Assembly: GCF_000024025.1 (NCBI RefSeq)
Contig: NC_013131.1
Span: 1,488,001 to 1,552,000 of the forward strand
Length of the DNA: 64,000 nucleotides
Source of the DNA: Catenulispora acidiphila DSM 44928
GTDB taxonomy: Bacteria; Actinomycetota; Actinomycetes; Streptomycetales; Catenulisporaceae
Direction of reading: 5' to 3'
Shown here one piece after another: positions 28,327 through 35,301 of the stretch; position 1 is the stretch's first letter, and each line of letters opens with the position of its first letter. The notes beneath the pieces were generated by a model. That model saw nothing but the letters and a program-made list of their open reading frames with translations. It searched no databases and was not told the DNA's origin. The position numbers and the translations under genes are program-made.

Positions 28327-31300
28327 CAGTCCGCCTCCGCACGGAATGAGGCGCGCTCGCCGACCGCGAACGTGACCAGCACCGCCACCACCCCGAACAC
28401 CGCCGCGGCCGCCCCGGCCAGACCCAGCGCCGGCCAGTCGTAGACCCGGACCGCCGGGGGCGTCGGCGGAGCGCCGGAGGGCGTGAACACCATGAGCTTG
28501 AACTCCGATCGCAGGGCGAGGGCGCCCAGGCCGAGCCCGGCGAGCGCGCCGAGCACCGCGACGCCGGCCTGTTCGGCCAGCAGCAGCCACGCGGCCCGGC
28601 GGCGGGTCAGGCCGAGCGCGTCCAGCACCGCCAGCTCGCCGGCCCGTTCGCGCAGCGTGGAGACGGTGTGCAGGGCCAGGCCGAGCAGGACGAACGCCAG
28701 GGCCGCGACGGAGCCGAGCTTGAGCGTCAGGCTGAAGCCGGCGGCGAAGGGATAGTCGCGCAGCGCCTTCTCCTGGCTGGCGCGGTCCTCGACGGTCGCG
28801 GGCTGCGCGAGATGTGCGCCGTTCAGGGTACTGCGATACCGGTCCGCCAATCTGGGTGCCGAGACGCCGCCGTCGGTGTCGGCCCACCACTCGCCGGCCA
28901 GCGGCCCGATCTGCTGGCCGGTCTGCCCGGGACCGGCCGCGGCCCGGGCCGCCTCGCGGTCCAGCAGCCCGATCGGCACGATCACGGCGTCCTGGCCGCC
29001 GTCGGCGGTGCCGGGGGCGCCGGCGATCTCGGCGACGACGCGCAGGGTCACGGGCTGGGAGAAGGCACCGGTGGCGAAGGTGTCGCCGACGTGCTTGTCC
29101 AGGGATGCCAGCAGGTGTCGGGTGACGATCGCGGGGACGACCAGCGGGCCAGTTCGGCCGGTCTCGGTGAGCCGCAAAAGCTCGGTCGGCTGCCCGGTGA
29201 TGCCCTTCACACTGGCATCGGCGCCCGCCAGACCGGCATCGGTGGACACGGCGGGTGCCGCGAAACCCATACCGGCTGCGAGGGCCACCGGCTTGCCGTC
29301 GGCACGCAGGGCGCCGACGCTCACCTGCCCGATCGGGCACAGCGTGGCCGACGTGACCGACAAGCCGGTGATGCTGACCGGGGAGGCGACGTGCGCACCG
29401 CTTCCGATCAAAGTCCCGGTCAGCGAATGGACCAGGCCGTCCGGTGCGGCGATCGTGCCGAGGACCGCCGAGCCTGGAAAGCCGTAAGCGTCGGTGAAGT
29501 GCGCGGACACCTGAAGCGGACCGTCCGTGCACGTGCTGCTGGTACCGGGGCGGTAGGTGATGTTCGCAGACAACTGAGTCGGTGTTCCCGGCAGTGCGAT
29601 CCCAGACTGGCCGTGCGCGTTCCAGCCATCGGTGCTTAACAGAGGGCTGATCCGGGACCAGCTTCGGCCGCCCGCGAGGTCGTTGCGGAGCATGAGGACG
29701 CCGTCGGAGCGGGCCGGATCCAGACCCAGCACGTCAGCCGTCGGCGTGGTGTTGTCCACTCCATGGGTCTCAGCAGCCTGATCCGCGCGGACCAGGCGGT
29801 AGGAGGCGCGGAGCGCGGCGAACCCTTTGCCGGTACCGGGCGTGGTCGCCAGCGCGTGCAGCGTCTGGGGACCCGTGGACACGAGCCCTGCGACCCGCAC
29901 GTCGGCGCCGACCACGAAGGCGGCCTGGTCCGCGTCCGACCGATCGGCCGAGGACAGCAGAACGCCGGCTTGCACCCCGATGGCCACCGCGACGACCACG
30001 AGCGCCATCGGAAGGGCCTGGGTCCGCGCGGCACGGCCGAGGCGCCACCCGGCCAGGGCGGCGAGCGGGCCCTTGCTGTACGCCGCGATCCGGCCGGCCG
30101 GCGCGGCGAGGAAGGGCAGGAGCCGCAAAGCGATGAGCGCCCCGGCGAACAGCAGCACCGCCGGCGCCACCACCTGCGGCCAGGGCAGCGAACCGGTGCG
30201 GGAGGCATCGTCCCCGACCTGGAGGAGCTCCCACAACGCGGCCAGCGCGAAGGCCAGCACTGCGAGGTCGATCGTGGCCCGCTGCACCGTGCCGCGCAGC
30301 GTGGAGCGGCGGCGGACGCGGGCCACCGTGCTGTGGGTCAGCGCCGAGCGCGTGCCGACCGCGCCGAGCAGGACCGCGGCCAGCACCGCGCCGATCAGCG
30401 CGACCACCCACTGCGCGGTCTGGACGCGGTCCGCGCCGTCCAGCAAAGCCGCGGCGCCGGAGTCCCCGTGCGCCCACGTCGCCCCCATCCGCCGCTCTAG
30501 CCAGCGAGCCGCCCACAGCGCCAGCAGCGCACAGGGCACGGCGAGGAGGAGCCCTTCGACGATCTGAACCCGCCCCAGCGCACGGATCGACGAGCCACGC
30601 GCGCGAAGCAGGCCGTCCATGGCGTGTCGGCGATCGGCCAGCGCCCGCGCGATCTGCGCCAGCGCCGCCGCCGACAACACACCGAGTTCGGCGGCCACCA
30701 GCCACTCCAGGCGCACGCTGACCGCCGTCACCCCGACCAGCGCCCTCATCCGCGGCGCGAGACGGTCCTCGACCGACGCGGCGAAGTCGCCGCCGGGGGA
30801 GGACGTGGTCGGTACCCAGGCGTCGAAAGCCGCGAGCTGACCGGCGAACCGCGGCAGCCGCCCGGCCGGAAAGCCGGCGGAGTCGGGAGCCGCGGCGACG
30901 GCAACCTGCGCCAGCACAGTGTCGGCGCGCGCCGTGACCGAGGAGTCGACGAAAACAGTGCCCTGATCCCCGTCGTGCAGCCAGAAGGCGTCGGTAGGAT
31001 CCATCGGCTGATAGACGCCGACGATACGGAACGTGAGACTGCTGGCGGACTCCCACCCGGACCGGGTGCGAACCTCCTCGCCGAGGTTCCAGTGATGCGC
31101 GGCCAGGCTCTGTTCGGAGACCACAGCCGGAACGGCGCCGGCGGACGACGCGGACGACGCGGGCGACGCGGCGGGCCACTGCCCGCGCAGCAGCCGAGCC
31201 TTGTCCTTCACCGCGTCCCCGGACCAGAACGCAACGGCGTCGGTACTGGACGGGCCCGCATCGAGCAGCACATACGGCCCGGACACGACCGTGGTGTCCA

Positions 31301-31616
31301 CCCGCGCGCCAACCCCGGCGAACGCCGCGTCAACTCGGGCCCGCAACCGCGCGAAGAACGCGCTGCGTTCATCAGCCGTCGCCTGCCACTCAGTACCGGA
31401 CCCATAGACCACGCGCACCGTCCGCGTGTCCGCCGACATGGCCCTAAGCGCACTGCGCACCGACGCCGCCCGCACCGTCGAGGCATGCAGCCCAATGAGA
31501 GTCACCAACACCAGCGCCGTCATCACCACCGCGACCGCGGCGGCGAGCATCGCACGCTGATGTGAGGCCCGCCGAACCAGGAGACGCAGTGCTGTCACGC
31601 AGTTACGACGGGACAC
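28326..31616 (-). CDS. FtsX-like ABC permease, first of an ATPase-less pair
   Basis: The 1096-residue protein has an N-terminal membrane segment (LAAAVAVVMTALVLVTLIG), a large extracytoplasmic domain, and central transmembrane helices (around 330-520 with RALADRRHAMDGLLRARGSS, a typical FtsX cytoplasmic loop). A second extracytoplasmic domain and four C-terminal helices complete it. Length and duplicated topology match actinobacterial FtsX-like permeases. GTG 31616 has no clear ribosome binding site; GTG 31598 is an alternative. It overlaps the next permease by one base. No ATPase gene is adjacent: the neighbours are DUF4265 upstream and DUF1266 downstream, so the pair must borrow an ATPase or act without one. 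Confidence 0.85.
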   Translation of the reverse strand: MSRRNCVTALRLLVRRASHQRAMLAAAVAVVMTALVLVTLIGLHASTVRAASVRSALRAMSADTRTVRVVYGSGTEWQATADERSAFFARLRARVDAAFAGVGARVDTTVVSGPYVLLDAGPSSTDAVAFWSGDAVKDKARLLRGQWPAASPASSASSAGAVPAVVSEQSLAAHHWNLGEEVRTRSGWESASSLTFRIVGVYQPMDPTDAFWLHDGDQGTVFVDSSVTARADTVLAQVAVAAAPDSAGFPAGRLPRFAGQLAAFDAWVPTTSSPGGDFAASVEDRLAPRMRALVGVTAVSVRLEWLVAAELGVLSAAALAQIARALADRRHAMDGLLRARGSSIRALGRVQIVEGLLLAVPCALLALWAARWLERRMGATWAHGDSGAAALLDGADRVQTAQWVVALIGAVLAAVLLGAVGTRSALTHSTVARVRRRSTLRGTVQRATIDLAVLAFALAALWELLQVGDDASRTGSLPWPQVVAPAVLLFAGALIALRLLPFLAAPAGRIAAYSKGPLAALAGWRLGRAARTQALPMALVVVAVAIGVQAGVLLSSADRSDADQAAFVVGADVRVAGLVSTGPQTLHALATTPGTGKGFAALRASYRLVRADQAAETHGVDNTTPTADVLGLDPARSDGVLMLRNDLAGGRSWSRISPLLSTDGWNAHGQSGIALPGTPTQLSANITYRPGTSSTCTDGPLQVSAHFTDAYGFPGSAVLGTIAAPDGLVHSLTGTLIGSGAHVASPVSITGLSVTSATLCPIGQVSVGALRADGKPVALAAGMGFAAPAVSTDAGLAGADASVKGITGQPTELLRLTETGRTGPLVVPAIVTRHLLASLDKHVGDTFATGAFSQPVTLRVVAEIAGAPGTADGGQDAVIVPIGLLDREAARAAAGPGQTGQQIGPLAGEWWADTDGGVSAPRLADRYRSTLNGAHLAQPATVEDRASQEKALRDYPFAAGFSLTLKLGSVAALAFVLLGLALHTVSTLRERAGELAVLDALGLTRRRAAWLLLAEQAGVAVLGALAGLGLGALALRSEFKLMVFTPSGAPPTPPAVRVYDWPALGLAGAAAAVFGVVAVLVTFAVGERASFRAEAD

Positions 31617-31700
31617 GGCTGAGGCGCCGTTGCATCCGTTACCGAACAGTGATGGCTAGGACCCGGTGACGCCGGATCGCAGCTCGGCCATGATGGCGCG

Positions 31701-32189
31701 ATGACCGCCATCAGCGACGACCAGGTGAAGCTCCACTTCCGAATGGAGGTGGACGAGGCTGGTTGGCCGCCCGCAAGCGTCGAAAGCCTGTGGGCGGTGG
31801 ACCTGGGCGACGGAACCGTCCGCCTCGCCAACACACCGTGGTTCGTCCGAGGGGTCGCGAGCGGCGACGTCATTCGAGTGCGTGTCGACGAAGAGGGCGT
31901 GCGGTGGGCCGGAAAGGTCGTTCAAGCCTCTGACAACTGCACGATCCGGCTCATCGTTCTGAAGGACGGCGGCTCAGCAGAGGCACGGCAGACCGTGCTC
32001 GAGACCTTCCACCGGCTCGGCACCACAGGCGAGGGAATCGAGCAGTTCAGGATGGTCGCCCTTCGAGTCCCACCGTCCGCGGACCTGGCCCGGATTCGCA
32101 AGCTGCTGCACCACGGCGAGACAAAGGGATGGTGGCACTGGGAAGAAGGATGCGTCACCGCGGCATGGACCGCCGCGGACCCGAACTGA
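31701..32189 (+). CDS. DUF4265 domain-containing protein
   Basis: This 162-residue soluble protein matches the DUF4265 pattern: VESLWAVDLGDGTVRLANTPWFVRGVASGDVIRV, a middle strand set, and a C-terminal GWWHWEEG motif. Members of this small family appear in actinobacterial accessory regions and have no established biochemical function. The ATG at 31701 has no ribosome binding site; a near -10 (CATGAT) sits 6 nt upstream, which fits a leaderless mRNA. Its last 35 nt overlap the convergent SGNH hydrolase gene. Confidence 0.8.
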   Translation: MTAISDDQVKLHFRMEVDEAGWPPASVESLWAVDLGDGTVRLANTPWFVRGVASGDVIRVRVDEEGVRWAGKVVQASDNCTIRLIVLKDGGSAEARQTVLETFHRLGTTGEGIEQFRMVALRVPPSADLARIRKLLHHGETKGWWHWEEGCVTAAWTAADPN

Positions 32190-32736
32190 CGTCGTCTCGC
32201 CAGTTCGGAGCAATCCGCGTGATCGCGTCAGCGATCTCGGGCACCAGGTTCTCGTAGGCCTCGCGCGTCAGGTGGATGCCGTCGTCGTCGTACGCCGCCG
32301 GTGCGAGTCCTCCGGTGATCGCCCCCACATCCAGAGCGATGCCTCCGGCCGCCTCCACCAAGTCGGCAAGGATCCCGCTGAAGATCCGGATCCGAGTGTT
32401 GACCTCGTCGGTTTCGGAGGGGTCGAAAGCGCGGAGTACGTCGCGCGGCAGCAGAGCGATCCACCGGCCTCCGCTTTCCAGTTCTCGGGACAGGTTCTCG
32501 CGAAACGTTGCCGGGGAACTGCCGTAAGGGGTGTGGCTGTCGCTGCTGCCGATCGACACCACGATCGCCTCGTAGTCCGAGGCCGGCCGGTCGCCGATCT
32601 GCTGGCGGAGGGATCCGGACCAGGCGCCTCCAGCGGCTCGGCACTCGACATCGGCGCCGAACGCCTGCGCCACCAAGTCGGGGAATCGGTCGTACAGGAG
32701 AGCGAGATTGCTGTCGCCTACAAGAAGAACCGTCAT
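32155..32736 (-). CDS. SGNH/GDSL-type hydrolase
   Basis: This 193-residue cytosolic-looking protein shows SGNH blocks: nucleophile S9 in LLVGDSN, SIGSSDSH in the middle, and DDDGIHLT with the Asp-x-x-His pair near residue 160. Such enzymes hydrolyse esters of lipids or sugars. No signal peptide is seen, so an intracellular substrate is likely. ATG 32736 is preceded by AAGGA about 9 nt upstream; the frame extends further without a better start. It is divergent from the WYL regulator across a palindrome and converges with DUF4265, overlapping it by 35 nt. Confidence 0.82.
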   Translation of the reverse strand: MTVLLVGDSNLALLYDRFPDLVAQAFGADVECRAAGGAWSGSLRQQIGDRPASDYEAIVVSIGSSDSHTPYGSSPATFRENLSRELESGGRWIALLPRDVLRAFDPSETDEVNTRIRIFSGILADLVEAAGGIALDVGAITGGLAPAAYDDDGIHLTREAYENLVPEIADAITRIAPNWRDDVSSGPRRSMPR

Positions 32737-32788
32737 CTGGACATCCTTGGGTCGGTCTGACTGAACGACCGGAGCTTGCCTGCCATCT

Positions 32789-32805
32789 ATGACGGATTCC
32801 GTCAT
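32789..32805. promoter_or_regulatory. Palindromic operator candidate between SGNH hydrolase and WYL regulator
   Basis: ATGACGG-ATT-CCGTCAT is a perfect 7-bp inverted repeat in the 90-bp divergent gap. It sits near the -35 position for the regulator gene, whose -10-like CAGTCT (32815-32820) precedes the GTG by 6 nt. It is a likely autoregulatory site. Confidence 0.6.
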
Positions 32806-32826
32806 GTTTCCTGACAGTCTTGATCC

Positions 32827-33771
32827 GTGACGCCAGATCGCTTCTTCTCGCTGCTGCTGACGCTGCAATCCCGCGAGTCCACGACGACCGCTGATCTGGC
32901 GGCGCACGTCGGTGTGTCGGTCCGTACCGTCATCCGAGACCTGCAATGGCTGCAAGAAGCAGGCTTCCCGCTGCTGATCCGACGAGGCCGTTGGGGCGGA
33001 GTGAGCCTTCTGCCCGGCGGAATGCTCGACACGTCACGGCTCACCTCCGGCGAACGGGACCATCTCACCCTCTACGGCCTCGACGACACGCAGCGCGAGC
33101 AACTGGGAGCCGCAGCCGACACCCGCCGCGCACACCAGAAGATGCGCTCCACCCTGCGTCCGTCGGACACCGATGTCCTGCCCCTGAGCGAGATCGTCAC
33201 CACCGACAACAGACCCTGGTTCTCCCGGGACATCGAGGGCCTGCCCCCGGCAGCACTGGTGGGTGACCTGCGGCGCGCTGTGCGGCTGCGCATCTGCTAC
33301 CGCCGATCCGAGGACATCGAAGCCACCTGGCGGGTCATCGACCCTTACGGGCTGCTGGCCAAAGGCGGGCGGTGGTATCTCGTGGCAGACTCCGCGGGCC
33401 GTCCCCACCTCCACGCACTGGAACGCATCGTCGCCTGGGAACCGATGCGGGCACCTCGCCGAACGCGTCCAGACGTGACCCTGCAAAGCGTCGCAGGCGA
33501 CCTGACAGCACACTGGGAGAACCCGCAAACCTTCCAGATCCACGCCGAACTCGACACGAACCAACTCGATCGAGCCCGCCGCATCCTCGGCCGCCGCCTG
33601 ACCATCCGGGACACCGCAGGAGAGCACCGAGTACGCATCACAGTCACCGGCCGCGAGGTGGAGGACGTCCGCCACCTCCTGCAGTTCGGCAACAGCGTCA
33701 CCGTCACCGGCCCGACCGAAGCCCGCGAGCGCATCCGCCAACTCGCTACACAGATCCTTGAGATGTACTAA
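32827..33771 (+). CDS. YafY-type HTH/WYL-domain transcriptional regulator
   Basis: The 314-residue protein has an N-terminal DeoR-like winged helix (TTADLAAHVGVSVRTVIRDLQWLQEAGFPL) and a WYL domain (about 140-220; GGRWYLVADSAGRPHLHALERI) followed by the C-terminal WCX region. WYL regulators sense ligands, in several cases nucleotides or nucleic acids, and often control DNA damage or defence genes. Divergent orientation to the SGNH hydrolase, with a shared palindrome, suggests it regulates that gene and itself. GTG start with a weak leaderless -10. Confidence 0.9.
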   Translation: MTPDRFFSLLLTLQSRESTTTADLAAHVGVSVRTVIRDLQWLQEAGFPLLIRRGRWGGVSLLPGGMLDTSRLTSGERDHLTLYGLDDTQREQLGAAADTRRAHQKMRSTLRPSDTDVLPLSEIVTTDNRPWFSRDIEGLPPAALVGDLRRAVRLRICYRRSEDIEATWRVIDPYGLLAKGGRWYLVADSAGRPHLHALERIVAWEPMRAPRRTRPDVTLQSVAGDLTAHWENPQTFQIHAELDTNQLDRARRILGRRLTIRDTAGEHRVRITVTGREVEDVRHLLQFGNSVTVTGPTEARERIRQLATQILEMY

Positions 33772-33873
33772 TAAGCACGAATCGCCGACCAGCCGTACAC
33801 AGCCGCGAGCGGCAGTTCGGGGCACAACGCCATCGCGATCGCCGTCCCACTGAGGGGCCCTGACGTGCAGAAA

Positions 33874-33898
33874 GGCCGGTCGCATAAAGCAACCGGCC
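33874..33898 (-). terminator. Terminator of the second tRNA-Glu gene
   Basis: GGCCGGT...ACCGGCC hairpin, followed on the minus strand by TTTCTG. It differs in sequence from the terminator of copy 1, showing that only the tRNA itself is duplicated. Confidence 0.75.
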
Positions 33899-33909
33899 AG
33901 TCCCAGAGG

Positions 33910-33982
33910 TAGCCCCGACGGGATTCGAACCCGCGCTACTGCCTTGAGAGGGCAGCGTGCTAGGCCGCTACACAACGGGGCC
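33910..33982 (-). tRNA. tRNA-Glu (anticodon CUC), copy 2
   Basis: Identical across all 73 nt to the gene at 23877-23949, with the same cloverleaf and CUC anticodon. It lies 1.1 kb downstream of tRNA-Gln and gltX on the same strand, the position conserved in streptomycetes. It is therefore the likely ancestral copy, with the 23.9-kb gene as the extra. Confidence 0.95.
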
Positions 33983-34024
33983 CCTAGCAGTGCCGCCGTG
34001 CGCGAGGCGTCGGCAGCGGGACTT

Positions 34025-34053
34025 ATCTTAGGCGATCGACGGAGTTCGCCCAA
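34025..34053 (-). promoter_or_regulatory. Promoter of tRNA-Glu copy 2
   Basis: On the minus strand, -35 TTGGGC (34053-34048) and -10 TAAGAT (34030-34025) are separated by 17 nt. They lie 43 nt upstream of the mature tRNA. Confidence 0.6.
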
Positions 34054-34157
34054 ATCGCGGGCCTGGTGGCGCGGCGGCTGGTGCCGCGGTCGGTGCGGCA
34101 GGTGCTGGCGTGGTCGGTGGCGTGGCCCGTACCTGCCGGACGTCGCCCCGCCGGCGC

Positions 34158-34982
34158 CTACTCCCCGACGGCTGCCGCGTCCGCGCGCACCAGCCGGACG
34201 AAGGCGCGGATGCCGCCGAGTAGTTCGCGCTGGTCGGTGAGGCCGTCGACGGCTTGGTCGAAGTGGCGGGTGACGGTTGCGACGTGCCGTTCGACCTGCT
34301 CGACCTGGGTTCGCAGGCTGGCGCGGTCGGTTTCGACTGCCTCGCGGGAGAGCCGCATGTCCTCCCGTAGCCGGGCGTCGGCGGCGCGCAGGTCGCTGCG
34401 TAGGTCGTCCAGCTCGCGGAAGGCGCGGTCCTGGGCCTCGTGCGTTGCGTCGTGCATGGCCTGGACGGTGCCGTACAGGGTCTCCAGGCGGGTGGTGAGC
34501 TCCAACACGTCGTCGCGGGGGTGCGTGGTCTCCTTCAGGAGGCTGGCGATGCGCGCCTTCACGTAGGACAGGTACGCTGCCGCCGGTCGGAACGCGCAGC
34601 TGAGCAGGTAAAACGCCGCGAAGTAGTATCCCAGCTGGTGTCCGGAGGCGTAGGTCACGCCGGCCACCGCCGCCGCTGTCACCAGGTGTCCGGCCAGCGC
34701 CAGCCGCAGCAGTCGGCGCTCCCAGCGCCGGACCTCGGCCTCGCGTCCCTCGGGCACCGAGATGCCGCGCTCGCGCGAGACCCCGATCTCGTGCCGCACC
34801 CGCCGCGCCTTGAAGTACAGGTTCCACGGCACCGTCGTGATGATCAGGAGCCAGTACAAGCTCGCCGCGCCCAGCGCGACGGTCAGCATCGTCCGCCCGG
34901 GGACGTGCATGAGGTGCGCCACCAGCGCGATGAGACCCCCCAGAAACGCCAGGCCCCAGAACGTCTCCCATTGCTTCTTCAT
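34158..34982 (-). CDS. Membrane protein with cytoplasmic coiled coil
   Basis: This 274-residue protein is not recognised as a known family. Hydrophobic segments lie at about residues 9-24, 30-50, 92-112 and 117-135. They are followed by a long charged heptad-rich region (about 145-260; ELTTRLETLYGTVQAM, ELDDLRSDLRAADARLRED) predicted to form a coiled coil. ATG 34982 has GGAGG 4-5 nt upstream; an in-frame upstream start at 35033 would add 17 residues and lacks a site. It lies between tRNA-Gln and tRNA-Glu on the same strand, interrupting a tRNA pair that is otherwise adjacent in relatives. Confidence 0.75.
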   Translation of the reverse strand: MKKQWETFWGLAFLGGLIALVAHLMHVPGRTMLTVALGAASLYWLLIITTVPWNLYFKARRVRHEIGVSRERGISVPEGREAEVRRWERRLLRLALAGHLVTAAAVAGVTYASGHQLGYYFAAFYLLSCAFRPAAAYLSYVKARIASLLKETTHPRDDVLELTTRLETLYGTVQAMHDATHEAQDRAFRELDDLRSDLRAADARLREDMRLSREAVETDRASLRTQVEQVERHVATVTRHFDQAVDGLTDQRELLGGIRAFVRLVRADAAAVGE

Positions 34983-35123
34983 GCCTCCAGCCTGCCGCCC
35001 GGCGGGCATCGGCGGGAGAGTGCGAGTACTCAATTACTCGTGAGTAGCAAGGCGTGCGGCGCACAAGCTCGGCTTGCTGTACAGCAAAAAAGCGGACCCC
35101 TCAGGGATCCGCTCTCACAAAAG

Positions 35124-35195
35124 CTGGGGTACCAGGACTCGAACCTAGAACAACTGAACCAGAATCAGCCGTGTTGCCAATTACACCATACCCCA
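35124..35195 (-). tRNA. tRNA-Gln (anticodon CUG)
   Basis: A 72-nt cloverleaf on the minus strand: acceptor TGGGGTA/TACCCCA with U1-A72 and discriminator G, as in bacterial tRNA-Gln. The anticodon stem GCTGA/TCAGT encloses loop TTCTGGT (anticodon CUG). The T-arm is CTAGG-TTCGAGT-CCTGG. It is a substrate of the GltX plus GatCAB route encoded in this window. Confidence 0.95.
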
Positions 35196-35239
35196 ATGCC
35201 CACCCGGCTTCGATCTTGCCGCGCGGTGTTGCGTCGATA

Positions 35240-35268
35240 ACTATACGGGAGGCCTGCCCCAGGGCCAA
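35240..35268 (-). promoter_or_regulatory. tRNA-Gln promoter nested in the gltX terminator
   Basis: On the minus strand, -35 TTGGCC (35268-35263) and -10 TATAGT (35245-35240) have a 17-nt spacer. The -35 sits in the loop of the gltX terminator hairpin, so the hairpin stem is the promoter spacer. Confidence 0.65.
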
Positions 35269-35291
35269 AACGGCTTTGGGGCGGGCCTCCC
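35247..35291 (-). terminator. Terminator of gltX
   Basis: Fifteen-base arms (35247-35261 and 35277-35291; GGGAGGCC and GGCCTCCC ends) pair with one mismatch around a 15-nt loop. It starts 11 nt after the gltX stop. The trailing T-run is weak. Confidence 0.75.
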
Positions 35292-35301
35292 GGTTGGGCT
35301 C

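Noticed and set aside
23950-33909. Genomic island bounded by tRNA attachment sites
   Set aside because: No integrase, excisionase or partial tRNA 3'-end repeat is visible; both tRNA copies are complete, so only a duplication is supported.
33034-35064. Long minus-strand frame running through the WYL regulator antisense, tRNA-Glu and the membrane protein
   Set aside because: It crosses a tRNA gene and two established coding regions; it is an open frame by composition only.
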